64,000 nucleotides of DNA from assembly GCA_013400115.1 (NCBI GenBank), contig VXBP01008530.1, positions 1 through 64,000 on the forward strand. The letters run 5' to 3'. The first letter of the stretch is position 1; each line of letters opens with the position of its first letter. Shown here one piece after another: positions 1-10,105 of this stretch. The notes below the pieces were generated by a model. The model saw nothing but the letters and a program-made list of their open reading frames with translations, ran no database searches and was not told the origin of the DNA. The DNA is from Rhinopomastus cyanomelas. Lineage: Eukaryota; Chordata; Aves; Bucerotiformes; Rhinopomastidae. Position numbers and translations under genes: made by a program.

Positions 1-446
1 TCATGGTCACTGCAACTGAGGCAACCCCCAACTTTCACTGCTTCAACCAGACCTTTCCTCTTGCCTTGGATAATCCTTACCAGATTTCATTCCAGACTGG
101 CCATAGCTCTTCCTGTTGCATCCCTACATTTCCTGACAACCTTCCTGTATTCGTCCCAAGGGGCCAGTCTTGTTTTCCACATTCTGTACATTTCTCTCCT
201 GATTTTCTCCAGAAGATCCACACTCAGCCTTGCAGGTCTCCTGTTTCCCCTGCTTGCTTTCCTACTTAGAGGAGGGAGAGATTCTCCAAGGGTTGCTGCT
301 GTGGCAACCAACATGTGCCAACACCATACAAGGTTAAAAGGGTCCCGGAAATCCTCATCCATAGCATAGTCCATCCAAATGTCCAAGTCCCAAGAATGCC
401 TTGTATTCCTTCCAAGAAAGGGCACTGAGATCTTCCCACTCTTCAT
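1..446 (-). mobile_element. CR1 LINE fragment, ORF2 linker region
   Basis: Translated on the minus strand it reads GNRRPARLSVDLLEKIRREM and YRMWKTRLAPWDEYRKVVRK, the stretch between endonuclease and reverse transcriptase of CR1 ORF2. It is followed in frame, after a stop, by GLVEAVKVGGCLSCSDH, which belongs further upstream in CR1. The copy is broken. Confidence 0.65.
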
Positions 447-480
447 TCTTTAAAGCAACAGAATGGAGGTTTTTTACTGA

Positions 481-540
481 TCATAGGATCATAGGATGTT
501 AGGGGTTGGAAGGGACCCAAGAGATCATCGACTGATGTGA
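481..540 (-). mobile_element. CR1 3' tail fragment
   Basis: Repeated ATCATAGGATCATAGGAT followed by GGGGTTGGAAGGGACCC is the reverse complement of a CR1 tail. Confidence 0.7.
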
Positions 541-1639
541 GTGAATGAAAAGTTTAATCCATCTAGTTCTTCCAAGGAAGGTTGTCCCTGGTAGCAGAGA
601 CTTTGAAAGCACTTCTGAGCTAAATCCATCTTCACTTTTTACCAGGAAATCTGTGGTGAAATGGCAAAGGACAAGGACAAAGGACAAGTTGAAATCTGTC
701 AGACTATTTTTGTCCTTTTTGGCAACAGAATGTATTTGTGAGAAGAAAGAGGCTATTGAAGAAAATCAGAAGAGAAAGAAGTGATGTGTCCTGCTGCTGC
801 AAGTCCATGGATTCATGGCAAGAGCTGGAATGTCAACAACGTGTGCCTAAAGCTTTCACCACACCACTGCTGCACACAGTGTTCTTATGCTGTTTGCTGC
901 ACTTGCATCTCCAAAACCTTTCATCTGAGGAACCTGTGTTTTCCTTAAAGCTCAGAAAGTATTGGGTTAAATGGTTTTGTCTTTACCAGCAGTGTTTCCT
1001 CCTACAGGGTCAAATGGGGAACCACAACAGGAACATACAGAGCACAAAAAAAACTCTGGAAAGAAAAAGCAGCCCCCAGAGGAAGGGATGAAGCAAAATG
1101 AGAGAAGGAAAAAAGCTTCTCACAACCCAAGGCAACCCATTTCCCAAGAGGGAAACATCCCATCTGGGAAGAAGAGGCTTGCCCAAGCACCAAGATCATA
1201 TCTATGTGAAATGTTCCCATGAAAAAAAAACCCAACCGGTTTCTGAACTTCAAAAAAGGAGTATCAACACCATCCCACAAGGAAAAGTATTTTAGTACAA
1301 GCAGCTTCTAGCTGAACTACCATGACCTTTGAAGGTCTGAAAAGCCTTGAAACAGAAAAATAGGGAGCAGATTTCCTAGGGTTATCTTCTAGCAGTCATG
1401 TGCGTTTTAGTCTTGGTTTCTCCTACAGCCCTCTCAAAGCACCTCGTTGGTTTTGCCTGTCCTTGGTTGCTGGCTGGGTAGTTGGTTCTGTTACCAAACA
1501 AGCTGGGTTACTGAGATGAGTTTGTCTCAAGCTCTCACAGACAGATCACTGTGACTCAGTGAAACACTTTACAACCAAGCAGAAGCCCAGTAGCCTTCTC
1601 TAAATATTAGTACCAAGCCAACAGAAAAGTAGACACAAC
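541..1639. other. Non-coding stretch, nothing recognised
   Basis: Short open frames exist but none has a protein-like pattern or splice borders that I can defend. A/G-rich tracts occur near 1045-1110. Confidence 0.6.
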
Positions 1640-2128
1640 TTCTCAAGAGAGGTTCTTATGCCCCTCTACTGTGCACTGGTGAGACCACATCTGGAGTATT
1701 ATGTCCACTTCTGGGCTCCTCAGTTCAAGAGGGATGTGGAGCTGCTGGGGGGAGTCCAGCATAGGGCAAGGAGGATGATGAAGGAAGTGGAACACCTCCC
1801 TTATAAGGAGAGGCTGAGGGAGCTGGGTCTCTTTTATCTTGGAGAAAAGGAGGCTGAGGGGTGACCTCATTAATGTTTATAAATATTAAAAGGGTGGGTG
1901 GCAGGAGGATGGAGCCAGGCTCTTTTCCATGTCATCTAGTGATAGGACAAGGGGCATGGGTGTGAGCTGGAACATAGGAGGTTCCACATCAATATGAGAA
2001 GGAACTTCTTCATGGTGAGGGTGACAGAGCACTGGAACAGGCTGCCCAGGAGTGTTGTGTAGTCTCCTTCCCTGGAGATGTTCAAGACCTGCCTGGATGT
2101 GTTCCTGTGCATCTTGGTCTAGGAGATC
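1640..2128 (+). mobile_element. CR1 LINE 3' part (ORF2 C-terminus and UTR)
   Basis: The codons VRPHLEY, MMKEVEHLPYKERLRELGLF and the following GGTGACAGAGCACTGGAACAG block are the end of CR1 ORF2. The copy stops before its own tail. Confidence 0.88.
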
Positions 2129-2346
2129 CTGCTGTAGATTAAGGAAAAACTTTATTAAAAGTATCATCAAGCACTGGAACAGGCTGTCCAGGGAGGTGGT
2201 TGAATCGGCATCTCTGGACGTGTTTAAAAGTTGTGAGATATGATACCCAGGGGTATGGATTGGTGGTGGGCTTGGTAGAGTAGATCAGTGATTGAACTTG
2301 ATGGTCTTGGAGGTCTCTTCCAACCTAAATGATTCTATGTTTCTAT
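2129..2346 (+). mobile_element. Second CR1 tail of a different subfamily
   Basis: A second GCACTGGAACAGGCTG block starts again, followed by a tail with CTTGATGGTCTTGGAGGTC and TGATTCTATG. The wording differs from the copy at 1640, so it is another subfamily joined to it. Confidence 0.8.
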
Positions 2347-2406
2347 GAAAAGTCAGGCTGCTCTTCTAAAGCAAGCTTTTTTGTAGATTTCAGTTCACAA
2401 ACTTAC

Positions 2407-2589
2407 TTTTCTTAACCATCTGGTCTTGGCTGTATCTGTGCTCAGCTTTAGCTCCACCACTTGCTTTTTGTTCCAGTAACAGCAGATAGAGCAGCGCTGA
2501 CATTGGATGCCAGGTTCAGAGATACAAGTGTAATGACGCAACCGGAGCAAGCGTCTAACATTTAGCTGAGAGCTGTTCATGTCTTCCAG
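2407..2589 (-). CDS. Candidate exon of an unrecognised minus-strand gene (C)
   Basis: The segment has 61 open codons between AACCAG and a perfect AAA|GTAAGT donor, phase 0 at both ends, so it follows 2663-2858 in frame. It reads LEDMNSSQLNVRRLLRLRHY, then a cysteine cluster (TCISEPGIQCQRCSICCYW) that could bind metal, then a basic end (AKTRWLRK). I cannot name it. Later exons would lie left of here or outside the window. Confidence 0.4.
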
Positions 2590-2662
2590 CTGGTTTCCCT
2601 AAATCAGAAAGGGACATAGTGAGGGTGGTTTAACACACAGAGAGGTGTTCTTCAGAAACAAC

Positions 2663-2858
2663 CTTCATGAACATGAAGCAAATCACCAGTTGTGGCTCGT
2701 ACTCTGCCAGGAGCCGGTGTTTGCTTCCAGCTCCACTTAGCATCACTTGACTTTCAGTCGATGGTTTCAAACTTGGTGAAATGACCTCACTATAGGTGAC
2801 CAATGGATCACAATCATTTGTGGGCATCAGAGAGCCAGCTGCCCTCAGTTCTGCACTA
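2663..2858 (-). CDS. Candidate exon of an unrecognised minus-strand gene (B)
   Basis: Starting after CACACAG it supplies the one base that completes the split Ser codon from the candidate at 3106-3289, then reads AELRAAGSLMPTNDCDPLV and SKHRLLAEYEPQ. The donor is either AAG|GTTGTT at 2663 or CTG|GTGATT at 2687; both leave phase 0. A CR1 tail sits immediately upstream in the intron. Confidence 0.33.
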
Positions 2859-2869
2859 CTGTGTGTGCT

Positions 2870-2946
2870 GTTTGGGGGATTGGACTAGATGATCTTTTGA
2901 GGTCCCTTCCAATCCCTTTTGATTCTATGATTCTATGATTCTGTGT
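2870..2946 (+). mobile_element. CR1 3' tail
   Basis: GGGGGATTGGACTAGATGATC and GGTCCCTTCCAATCCC are followed by three GATTCTATG-type units. Confidence 0.85.
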
Positions 2947-3105
2947 GTCTCTGATCAGGTTTCCACCAGCAAGACCAGAATTCCTAGTTGTCTTTGGGGT
3001 TTAACTTTTTTGATGGTAACAGAAAGTAAGAGCAAGAAGAATAACAGGAGTCAGACAAAGACTTTTTTTAAATTTCACTTTACACCAACCTGCGAGACTT
3101 CACAC

Positions 3106-3289
3106 CTGTAAAAGAACAGATTTGCCTTTGAATCAGACTTGGTAGCCATTAGTTCTGCACTTCTAGAGGTGTCTACAGAAATATAATGATTATTATTTTG
3201 ATAATTGAAAGGGTGTTTGCAGACATGTGGGACAAAAATGTAGTCGCTTTCTGTGAGATAATCATGGTGTCCAACTGAAAGGTGCACTT
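3106..3289 (-). CDS. Candidate exon of an unrecognised minus-strand gene (A)
   Basis: The segment is 184 nt, entering in phase 1 after ATTGTAG and leaving in phase 2 at TACAG|GTGTGA. It reads VHLSVGHHDYLTESDYIF, then VPHVCKHPFNYQNNNHYISV and ends SKANLFFY. The residue mix is protein-like with no stops. The phase does not join directly to the candidate at 6142-6297, so another exon would lie between. Confidence 0.35.
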
Positions 3290-3715
3290 CTACAATTGTC
3301 CTACATCTTTATGAGCTTGCCTCAGGAGCACAGGAAAAGATCAGATAGGAATGCTTTAACCACACCATGTGAGAAAGGGCTCTTATTTTTGTCACTCCAC
3401 GAATGCTCAGGAGATGGAAGCCTAAAAATAAGCCAAGTGGTTTCCTAATTTTGTCTGGTAACCTCTCAGGTCATGATCAAAAGAAATCTGTAGTTACATA
3501 AATCAGAGACAAGCTTTGAGGTGGGACTCATCCCAGTTGCTGTCCATCCTCTGGTCTGTTTAGTGACTGTGGAGATGGAGAGAGATAGGTGTTGGCCAGA
3601 TGTCACTGAAGACTTCTTGGCCATACCCAAATCACTGGGGAAGAGAATAGGGCTTTCCAGCACCCAGTTCATGTTTTGGAAGAGGGAGGAACCCTGGGAG
3701 GAGGGTCTATGTCTC

Positions 3716-4185
3716 TGTATTTGGTTTAGCTGGGATGGAGTTGATCCTCCCCATGACATCTCTCATGGTGCTGTGTTTGAGGTGTTGCTAACACACCGGT
3801 GTTTTGGTTACTGCTCAGCTGTGCTCACAGCACCAGGGCAGAGGATTTTAATCTTTCCTAACATTCTTCCTGACTGAGGAGGGCTGAGGGATGGGCTGGG
3901 CCAGCTAATCCAAGCTGACCAAAGGCATCTCCCCTGCCCTATGCGTCCAGATATAAAAGCGAGAGAGAAGAAGGAAGTGGTGGGGGTATTCACTGATGGC
4001 TTTTGTCCTCTGGAGCATCTGCCACACTTGTCAAGCCCTGCTGCCTGGAACAGCAGCTAAACACCTTGTGCTGATGGAAAGCAGAGAGTAATAATTTTTG
4101 CCCTTGTTTCAGCCAGTGGCTTTGTTTCTGCTCTATTGAACTATTGACCTGCCTGCATCTCATTACATTTTTGTCTTCCTGGTCC
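3716..4185 (+). mobile_element. Degraded solo LTR of an avian endogenous retrovirus
   Basis: From the GGTTTAGCTGGGATGGAG stretch through a TATAAAA box at 3952-3958 to the pyrimidine-rich end near 4180 the sequence follows the U3-R-U5 layout of a common avian ERV LTR. The outer ends and poly(A) signal are decayed and no internal genes flank it. Assignment is from memory of such LTRs. Confidence 0.55.
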
Positions 4186-4884
4186 ACCTAAGGAGTGGAG
4201 AGTGATAGAGAATCTTTGATGGGCACATAGCCTCCATCCAGGGTCACCACAGTCTCTAGCACCGCCTTGTGATGTTGTGTCACACGCTGGTGAATGCAGG
4301 AGCTCGAGGGAAGGCGTCCTCTCACTGTGCCCTGGAGCCATCACACAGGCACAGGGTGCTCCCTCACTTCTTGCCCCTCATGCACAGCAGACACACATTG
4401 CCATTAGCTGCACTGCATTTACAAAGGCCCCCGGGGTCTGTCCTGGCTACAACAAGGAGTAGGGAGGCTCATAACACATTCATAATCAGGAGTTTTTTAT
4501 TTATAGGGCAATCTGCTCCCTGCTATGGAGCTGGAAGCACTGTGCAGTGCATCACAATGAATCTAACAAAACAGCACAAGCAAGTGAACAGCTTTAACCC
4601 AAGGTACAGAATTATTCAGTAGATTTGTGAGTGAAAAATTAGGCTTTTGTTTTCATTGTTCAAGTTTCACATGATTACAGAAGCTGTGAATTTTGGGGGC
4701 AGTCTGTGATGGGGCAGAGACATAGGGGCAGAGATGAGAGAGAGTCAAGCATCAGAGGGGAAAAAGGCACAGGTGTGTGTCCTTCACAGTGGGACCTTCT
4801 GGCTGAGGCCATGGGGAGCAGTGAGGTGACAAAGGCTGGTCCTGGGACAACCCCTCTCTCCTTTTCAAATCAGCAGCGCCTGGA
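4186..4884. other. Non-coding stretch, nothing recognised
   Basis: No repeat family or coding pattern was recognised here. Open frames are short and lack conserved motifs. Confidence 0.5.
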
Positions 4885-4992
4885 GTAATGATAGAATCAT
4901 AGAATCATTAGGGATTGGAAAGATCATCCAGTCCAATCCCCCTGCTACAGCAGGATCACCTAGACCAAGTCACACAGGAACACATCCAGGCT
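4885..4992 (-). mobile_element. CR1 3' end
   Basis: ATAGAATCATAGAATCAT and GGGATTGGAAAGATCATCC mark an inverted CR1 tail. Confidence 0.85.
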
Positions 4993-5249
4993 GGGAAATC
5001 TCTGGGAGAAATCCCAGCCTTTGCCCTGCTTGGTGCTGGCTGAGCCCTGAGCCAGGACTTCTTGTTCACTTGTGGTAAATCTGTGTTACAGCAGTGTTTC
5101 AAGACAGCTGTGACACAGGTTTGGGTGAGGTCGTCACTGATACCCGTGACTCCCATTCTCACTGACACCCAGTGAGAGCTGGAGGATGGAGCTAGGTCTC
5201 TGCCCAATCCATCAGTGACAAGCAGTGAACCACAGCAGACCTCCTGCTC

Positions 5250-5721
5250 TTCCTACTGTACCTCCTGCTGGCAGCAGCTCATCAAGGAGCTGCGGGCTAA
5301 GAAAGCTTTTCAGAAGAAGACTCCAATTTTTCAGGAGACAACTAATTACTTTTGAGAAAAGATTGTGGGCTTTTGGAAAAAGATCAGAGGTTTCAAGATG
5401 GTCATCCAAGTCTTCTGAGAAGAGGAAGCTGCCTTTTGGAGGGAGTAAAGGCTATTCAGGAGGAAGCAAAATCCTTCTGGAAGTTTCTTTGTGACTTCTG
5501 GGATGACTTCAAAGCTTTCTGCAAGGATTGTCCTTACCGACAAGGGTTTCTGGAGAGAAGATCAACTCCTTCATGAAAAAGACAAGGCTCTTCTACACAA
5601 GGACAGAATCCTACGGGCAGAAGAAATTCTGTCATCAGGTAAAACAGCTCTCCTGGGTGAGGAGAGTGCTCTCTGTGAAGATGAGGATGGAATCCTGGAA
5701 GATGAAAACACCTCAGCATGA
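5250..5721 (+). pseudogene. CCDC70: CCDC70-like coiled-coil pseudogene
   Basis: The main frame reads WQQLIKELRAKKAFQKK, hits TGA at 5353-5355, continues EKIVGFWKKIRGFKM, hits TGA at 5416-5418, then EEEAAFWRE. At about 5445 the similarity moves to the overlapping frame (VKAIQEEAKSFWKF, DFWDDFKAFCKD) and near 5536 returns to the first (DKGFWREDQLLHEKDKALL, EEILSSGKTALLGEES), ending at TGA 5719-5721. The repeated AFW/ALL-(E/K)(E/D) units are the signature of mammalian CCDC70, a short single-coding-exon coiled-coil protein of unknown function expressed in testis. Position and strand (next to the ATP7B 3' end, convergent with it) match human chromosome 13. Two stops and two frameshifts argue against a working protein. 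The start is not resolved. Confidence 0.72.
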
Positions 5722-6141
5722 AATGTTGATCTAGGAGGATGTGTTTAGTCCTGAGAGAGAGAGAGATGTCTTCAGGGATGTTACTGTCCACAGGGGAGAA
5801 GCATAAATTGTTCTGCTAGGCTCAGAAACAAGTGGAAAGCCCTGTATGGTGGTGTGGGAAAGGTATTTAAGCAAAGCTGTGCTTCAGCCAGTCCTCTGAA
5901 CTAACAGCTCTAGTTCCTGGAGTAAGTCAGGGTGGGGTTTTCTAATCCCATTTGTTTCTGAGGCATTGCACTTATATTTTCAGGACACCGTTCATTCTTT
6001 CGAGGTCCTATAACCTGAGAAATGGGGTCAGTCTCCGTTTTCCTGGCCTGTCACTAGGAGGCTTGTGGGTGGGTAAAGCCATCAGAAGATGACGGCTTAA
6101 TGGCTGAGATCATCTTCCAGAGTTCAGTGCAGTTCACCTAC

Positions 6142-6297
6142 CTCAGTGCAGTTTGCATCAGCTGAGTCACTGCCAAAATCGGGCACCGGTAAATTATAAC
6201 CTTCAAGTCCCCCACATTTAAGAGACACAGTTACCTCTTCTGAGTCATGATGACACAACCTGTCCTTTTCCACCAGGTTTGGGCACTGAACTTCCAG
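6142..6297 (-). CDS. Candidate exon of an unrecognised minus-strand gene (Z)
   Basis: The segment is 156 nt, 52 open codons, bounded by an AGCAG acceptor and a strong GAG|GTAGGT donor, phase 0 at both ends. It reads LEVQCPNLVEKDRLCHHDSE and ends GSDSADANCTE, with four cysteines and an NCT glycosylation-type sequon. I do not recognise the family. Composition and splice borders are the only support. Confidence 0.33.
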
Positions 6298-6555
6298 CTG
6301 CTCTTGGGAGCATGACAGCAATATTTACCCACTTTGGTGAACCCCCCCTGCCATACCCACTGCCCATCTGAGAGCAGCTTTAACATCAGCCTTGCCAGCA
6401 TCAGGAAAGAAGCAGGAGGGACTGCAGAAGTTAGCAGCATGTGGGAAAAGATGCAAGCTGGGCAGAAAGTTGGCAGCAAGTCCCTCAGCCAGGGGGAAAT
6501 AAATTTAGCAGAGTAAGTATAGATGCTTGTACGAGCAGGAGAGGATGTAGGAGGG

Positions 6556-6716
6556 GACCGAGATTGTGGAGTCTCCTTCACTGGAGATGTTTAAAGCCCA
6601 TCTGGATGTGTTCCTGTGTGACTTGGTCTAGGTGATCCTGCTGTGGCAGGGGGATTGGACTGGATGATCTTTCGAGGTCCCTTCCAATCCCTAATGATTC
6701 TGTGATTTTGTGATCT
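6556..6716 (+). mobile_element. CR1 3' end
   Basis: GGAGTCTCCTTCACTGGAGAT leads into CATCTGGATGTGTTCCTGTG and the usual tail ending GATTCTGTGATTTTGTG. Confidence 0.88.
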
Positions 6717-6943
6717 GTTAAGTTCCTATTGCCAGTGCTGGTACAGGAGCCTTTCACAGAAAATCCTTGATAGCCACCGTGGCCAGTGTTTAGCAATGTG
6801 TTCTGTGAGTGCAGAGCTGGTGCCTTCTGCTGAACTGTGGCACAGGAATTGCAGAGTATTTTCCTCTTGAGGCACTGAACTCAGATGCTTCACGTTTCCA
6901 AAGGCTGAGCTCTAAAGGCTGTCTAGCACCAAAGCCATGCGTC

Positions 6944-7185
6944 ACAGAACCGTAGCATTGTTTAGGTTGGGAAACACCTTCAAGATCATTGAGTCCAAGC
7001 ACTAATCTACTCTGCCAAGCCCACCACTAAACCATGTCCATAAACACCATATCTACACAACTTTTAAACACATGGGAGAAGGGCAGTTCAAACACCAATC
7101 TGTGCAGCCTGTCCCAACGCCTGATGAACCTTCCAATGAAGAAGGTCTAACCCAACTTTCCCAGGTGCAGCTTGAGGCCATTTCC
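6944..7185 (-). mobile_element. CR1 3' end, older subfamily
   Basis: GTTTAGGTTGGGAAACACC, CAAGATCATTGAGTCCAA and CCAAGCCCACCACTAAACCAT are hallmarks of an older inverted CR1 subfamily. Confidence 0.8.
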
Positions 7186-8149
7186 TTATTTGACCTACTA
7201 CACGTAGAGAAGCGTGGGGAACAAGAGCAGCAGAGAAAAGCACTTGTGTGAGTCAAGCCAGGCGTTGAATTTTCCTCTGGTGTGGCAGCATGGGTTACTC
7301 ATTCTCCTTTGATACAGGATTTTAACTCTGAAAAGGCCCCGGGACACGGCGTAAGAAGCCTTTACAATTGCTGTAGAAAAACCTGATGACTCTTCTCCAC
7401 CTGTCAGACGTGCTCGGGCTGTCACTCAGTCCTGTCATTCAGGCTCAGCCCTTTGTGATCCGCCCTAGGATAATGCTGCCTGTCCTGTTCAGTTTTGCTC
7501 AAGACAAATTACACACTCTGTCCTCCCTGAAAAAAGCCATGAATATTTATTACTCGGTGAACAACCAGCCCATAAAAGAAAGCCATCTGATTCAGGCAGG
7601 GTAGGAAGGTTTTGTAACCTTTGGTGCTGTTATTCTGTCATTACTGTGTGTGCCAGAGATGAAAAGGACCTGTTAGACGATTCAGTGCCACTTCCTGCAC
7701 ATTCAGGACTCTTACGCGTCAGAGCTTTATCATTAGATGCTAGAGAGAGAAAGAACCTTTCAGCAATAACAGTATGCAGAAAGCACTTGTCACTTCATAT
7801 ATTTTAATGTCAAAAAGCCAAGAATTTATCTGTTATTCAAATGCACTTGTCAAATTAGCATCCATTTAAACTAAAATTAGGTGTATTTTCTCTTGCAAGG
7901 AACGTGAAGCACATTAAAGGCTCTTAGGAGAGCTCCTAGTCACTTCTCTCACAAGAGATCAGGAACGTGTTTCTCTGCTGTTGTTTCTGGTAGCAGTTGG
8001 AAATTTAAGGCGTTGCACAGTGCAGCACAGAGGACACAGAGGTTTAGTCAGAGAAAAGGATGGATCAGTGCACACCAGCAGAAAATACTCCTTCCACATG
8101 GTGGCTTCAGAGTGGCCCTTGCTAGGGTGGCATTGCTGGGGCTTGCTGT
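7186..8149. other. Non-coding stretch, nothing firm
   Basis: An open minus-strand segment near 7300-7425 (SYAVSRGLFRVKILYQ) is slightly CpG-rich and exon-like but lacks a convincing donor. Otherwise nothing is recognised; A/T-rich near 7790-7910. Confidence 0.45.
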
Positions 8150-8655
8150 TTGAAGTGGAGAGTCCTAAACTGGCCAACATTCCATTCCACAGGTGTCATA
8201 TTCAGTATAAAGCTGAGGGTTCACAGGACCAAACTCTCTTCTCCAATGGCCAGCATGTGAGGAGGGTTCTGTCCATTCTGCTTTTGGTTCCAGTCCATGC
8301 ACTCCCAAATCCAGTTTCCAGAATCCAGCTCCTGAACCCAGTTCCCAAATCCAGTTCCCATCTGCCCCATCCATCCCTTGTCTGGGACTCCACCAGTGCC
8401 TGCCCGTATCATCAGTGGTGACAGTGACAGAACTGACACCGGTGGGGTTGTGCTCAGTACTGGGGGTTTTTTGTGTATTTGTATAAATTCCATTTTATTG
8501 TTATTATTTTTCACTAAAGCAGTTTTAATTTTCCAGTCCCCAGGTCTTTGTCCCTTATTCCCTTTGTCTTTCTCTTTGGGAAGGACAGGGGGGTTAATAG
8601 AGAATGCCTGTCATCTGCCTAATGGCCAGCCCAGTCCTAATCCTTGACACCTCTG
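8150..8655 (+). mobile_element. Second degraded solo LTR, avian ERV type
   Basis: The stretch holds AACTGGCCAACATTCCATTCC, a TATAAA box at 8206-8211, a T-rich R/U5 part near 8467-8535 with ACTAAAG in place of a poly(A) signal, and an end resembling CCTTGACA. This is the order expected of an avian ERVL-like LTR. No internal region or clear target duplication was seen; the left end is approximate. Confidence 0.5.
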
Positions 8656-8751
8656 AAAACCCAGAGCACCCCAAAGCGTCTCACAGAGGGATGATGACAA
8701 CTCCCACATGGTGCAATAAAGGGTTTCAGTCAATAGTGCCCAATCAACATG

Positions 8752-8976
8752 AATCACAGCATCACTCTGGCTGGAAAAGACCCCTGGGATCATCGAGCCC
8801 AACTATCTACCCTACCTTATAAGTTCACCCCCAAACCATATCCCTCAACAGCTCATCCAAGTGATCTTTAAACACATCCAGGGATGGCGACTCAACTGCC
8901 TCCCTGGGAAGCCCATTCCAGTGCCTGACCACCCTTTCTGTGAAAAAACTTCTTCCTAATATCAAGTCTAAAATAT
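8752..8976 (-). mobile_element. CR1 3' end, older subfamily
   Basis: GGCTGGAAAAGACCCCTGGG, ATCATCGAGCCCAAC and CTTCTTCCTAATATC match the inverted tail and UTR of a CR1 copy. Confidence 0.8.
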
Positions 8977-9877
8977 TTGAATGGGAGAAAGAAACAGCTC
9001 CTCAGCAAACCTGCACATTTTTAGGATGCAGCGTTGTCATCAGAAAGTGCTCCTGACGTAGCTGTGGGGCAAACTGGTGGGAGAGGCAGAACTCTCAAGC
9101 TGGAAATGGTGAAGAGTCACTTGAGTCAACAGACACGTCTACGTGTGTCACAGACCTGGGATGGCAAGAGTGGCAGGAGGAAGCTGAATTCATTCAGTGT
9201 CTGTCTCTGTGTGTGTAGCTGTAATTCCAAACTGCACGGCAGTCACTGCGCAGAAAGCCGCTAGGCTGGCCCCTGACTCATGGAAAATTAGAGGTATGAG
9301 CAGCATCCAGCCACAACTATCCTAACGCTGTTTTGCCAGGAGTTGTTGAAAAGTCGGTGCAGATGGTGTCATGGAAGTTGAAAGAGGAGACAGAATATGG
9401 TGGCTGAACATATCAGGTGGGGAAAAAATAGCCACACTGTCATCCTACTGAAATGAACATCTAACGTGGGCTACAGAAGAGAAGAACCACACAGAAAGCA
9501 CCTACTCAGAACAGGTCTAGAATGCTGTCAAACTCTCTGTTCTCCCCTTCTCTTTTGTCGCTCTTCTCCTTTGTTCTTCTTTTAAATCTTCCTTATTTGC
9601 TGTTTGAACTAGGAGCATGATCTGCAAAGAGGGAGGATGTTCTGACTCACTCAGTGAGTTCATGGGAGGTGATCTTTTTAGTAGTCTGTGGAGCAGCAAG
9701 GGAGAGAATTCCAGATCCTTGACATCTGAAGATTTTTGGGAAGGTTTTCGCCCTGATCCAATTTACCAGAAATATTCCAATGTCCCATACAAAGCCATAT
9801 TTAGAATTAAACCTGGGAGTCTCCTATTGCTGTTTCACAGGCACATGTGTCTAACTGAAACTTCCCCTGGTACAATC

Positions 9878-9960
9878 ATAGAATCATCAGGGATTGGAAG
9901 GGACCCCAAAAGATCATCTAGTCCAATCCCCCTGACAGAGCAGGCTCACCTCACTGGAGA
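9878..9960 (-). mobile_element. CR1 3' tail
   Basis: AATCATAGAATCATCAGGG and GATTGGAAGGGACCCC mark an inverted tail cut off after the first 80 bases. Confidence 0.85.
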
Positions 9961-10105
9961 AGCCATGGAATCAGGATCACTCAGGTTTGGAAGGAACCAT
10001 CATCCAGTTCCAACTCCCCCAGCACAGGCAGGGACACCTCACCCTAGACCAGGCTGGCCAAAGCCCCAACCAGCCTGGCCTTAAACACCTCCAGGGACAG
10101 GGCCT
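9961..10105 (-). mobile_element. Second CR1 tail, different subfamily
   Basis: A new tail starts directly behind the previous one: GGATCACTCAGGTTTGGAAG, CCAACTCCCCCAGCACAGG and CTTAAACACCTCCAGGGAC. It is a different CR1 subfamily. Confidence 0.75.

Noticed and set aside
7300..7425. Exon-like minus-strand segment reading SYAVSRGLFRVKILYQ
   Set aside because: It has a fair acceptor but no clear donor and no phase partner among the other candidate exons.
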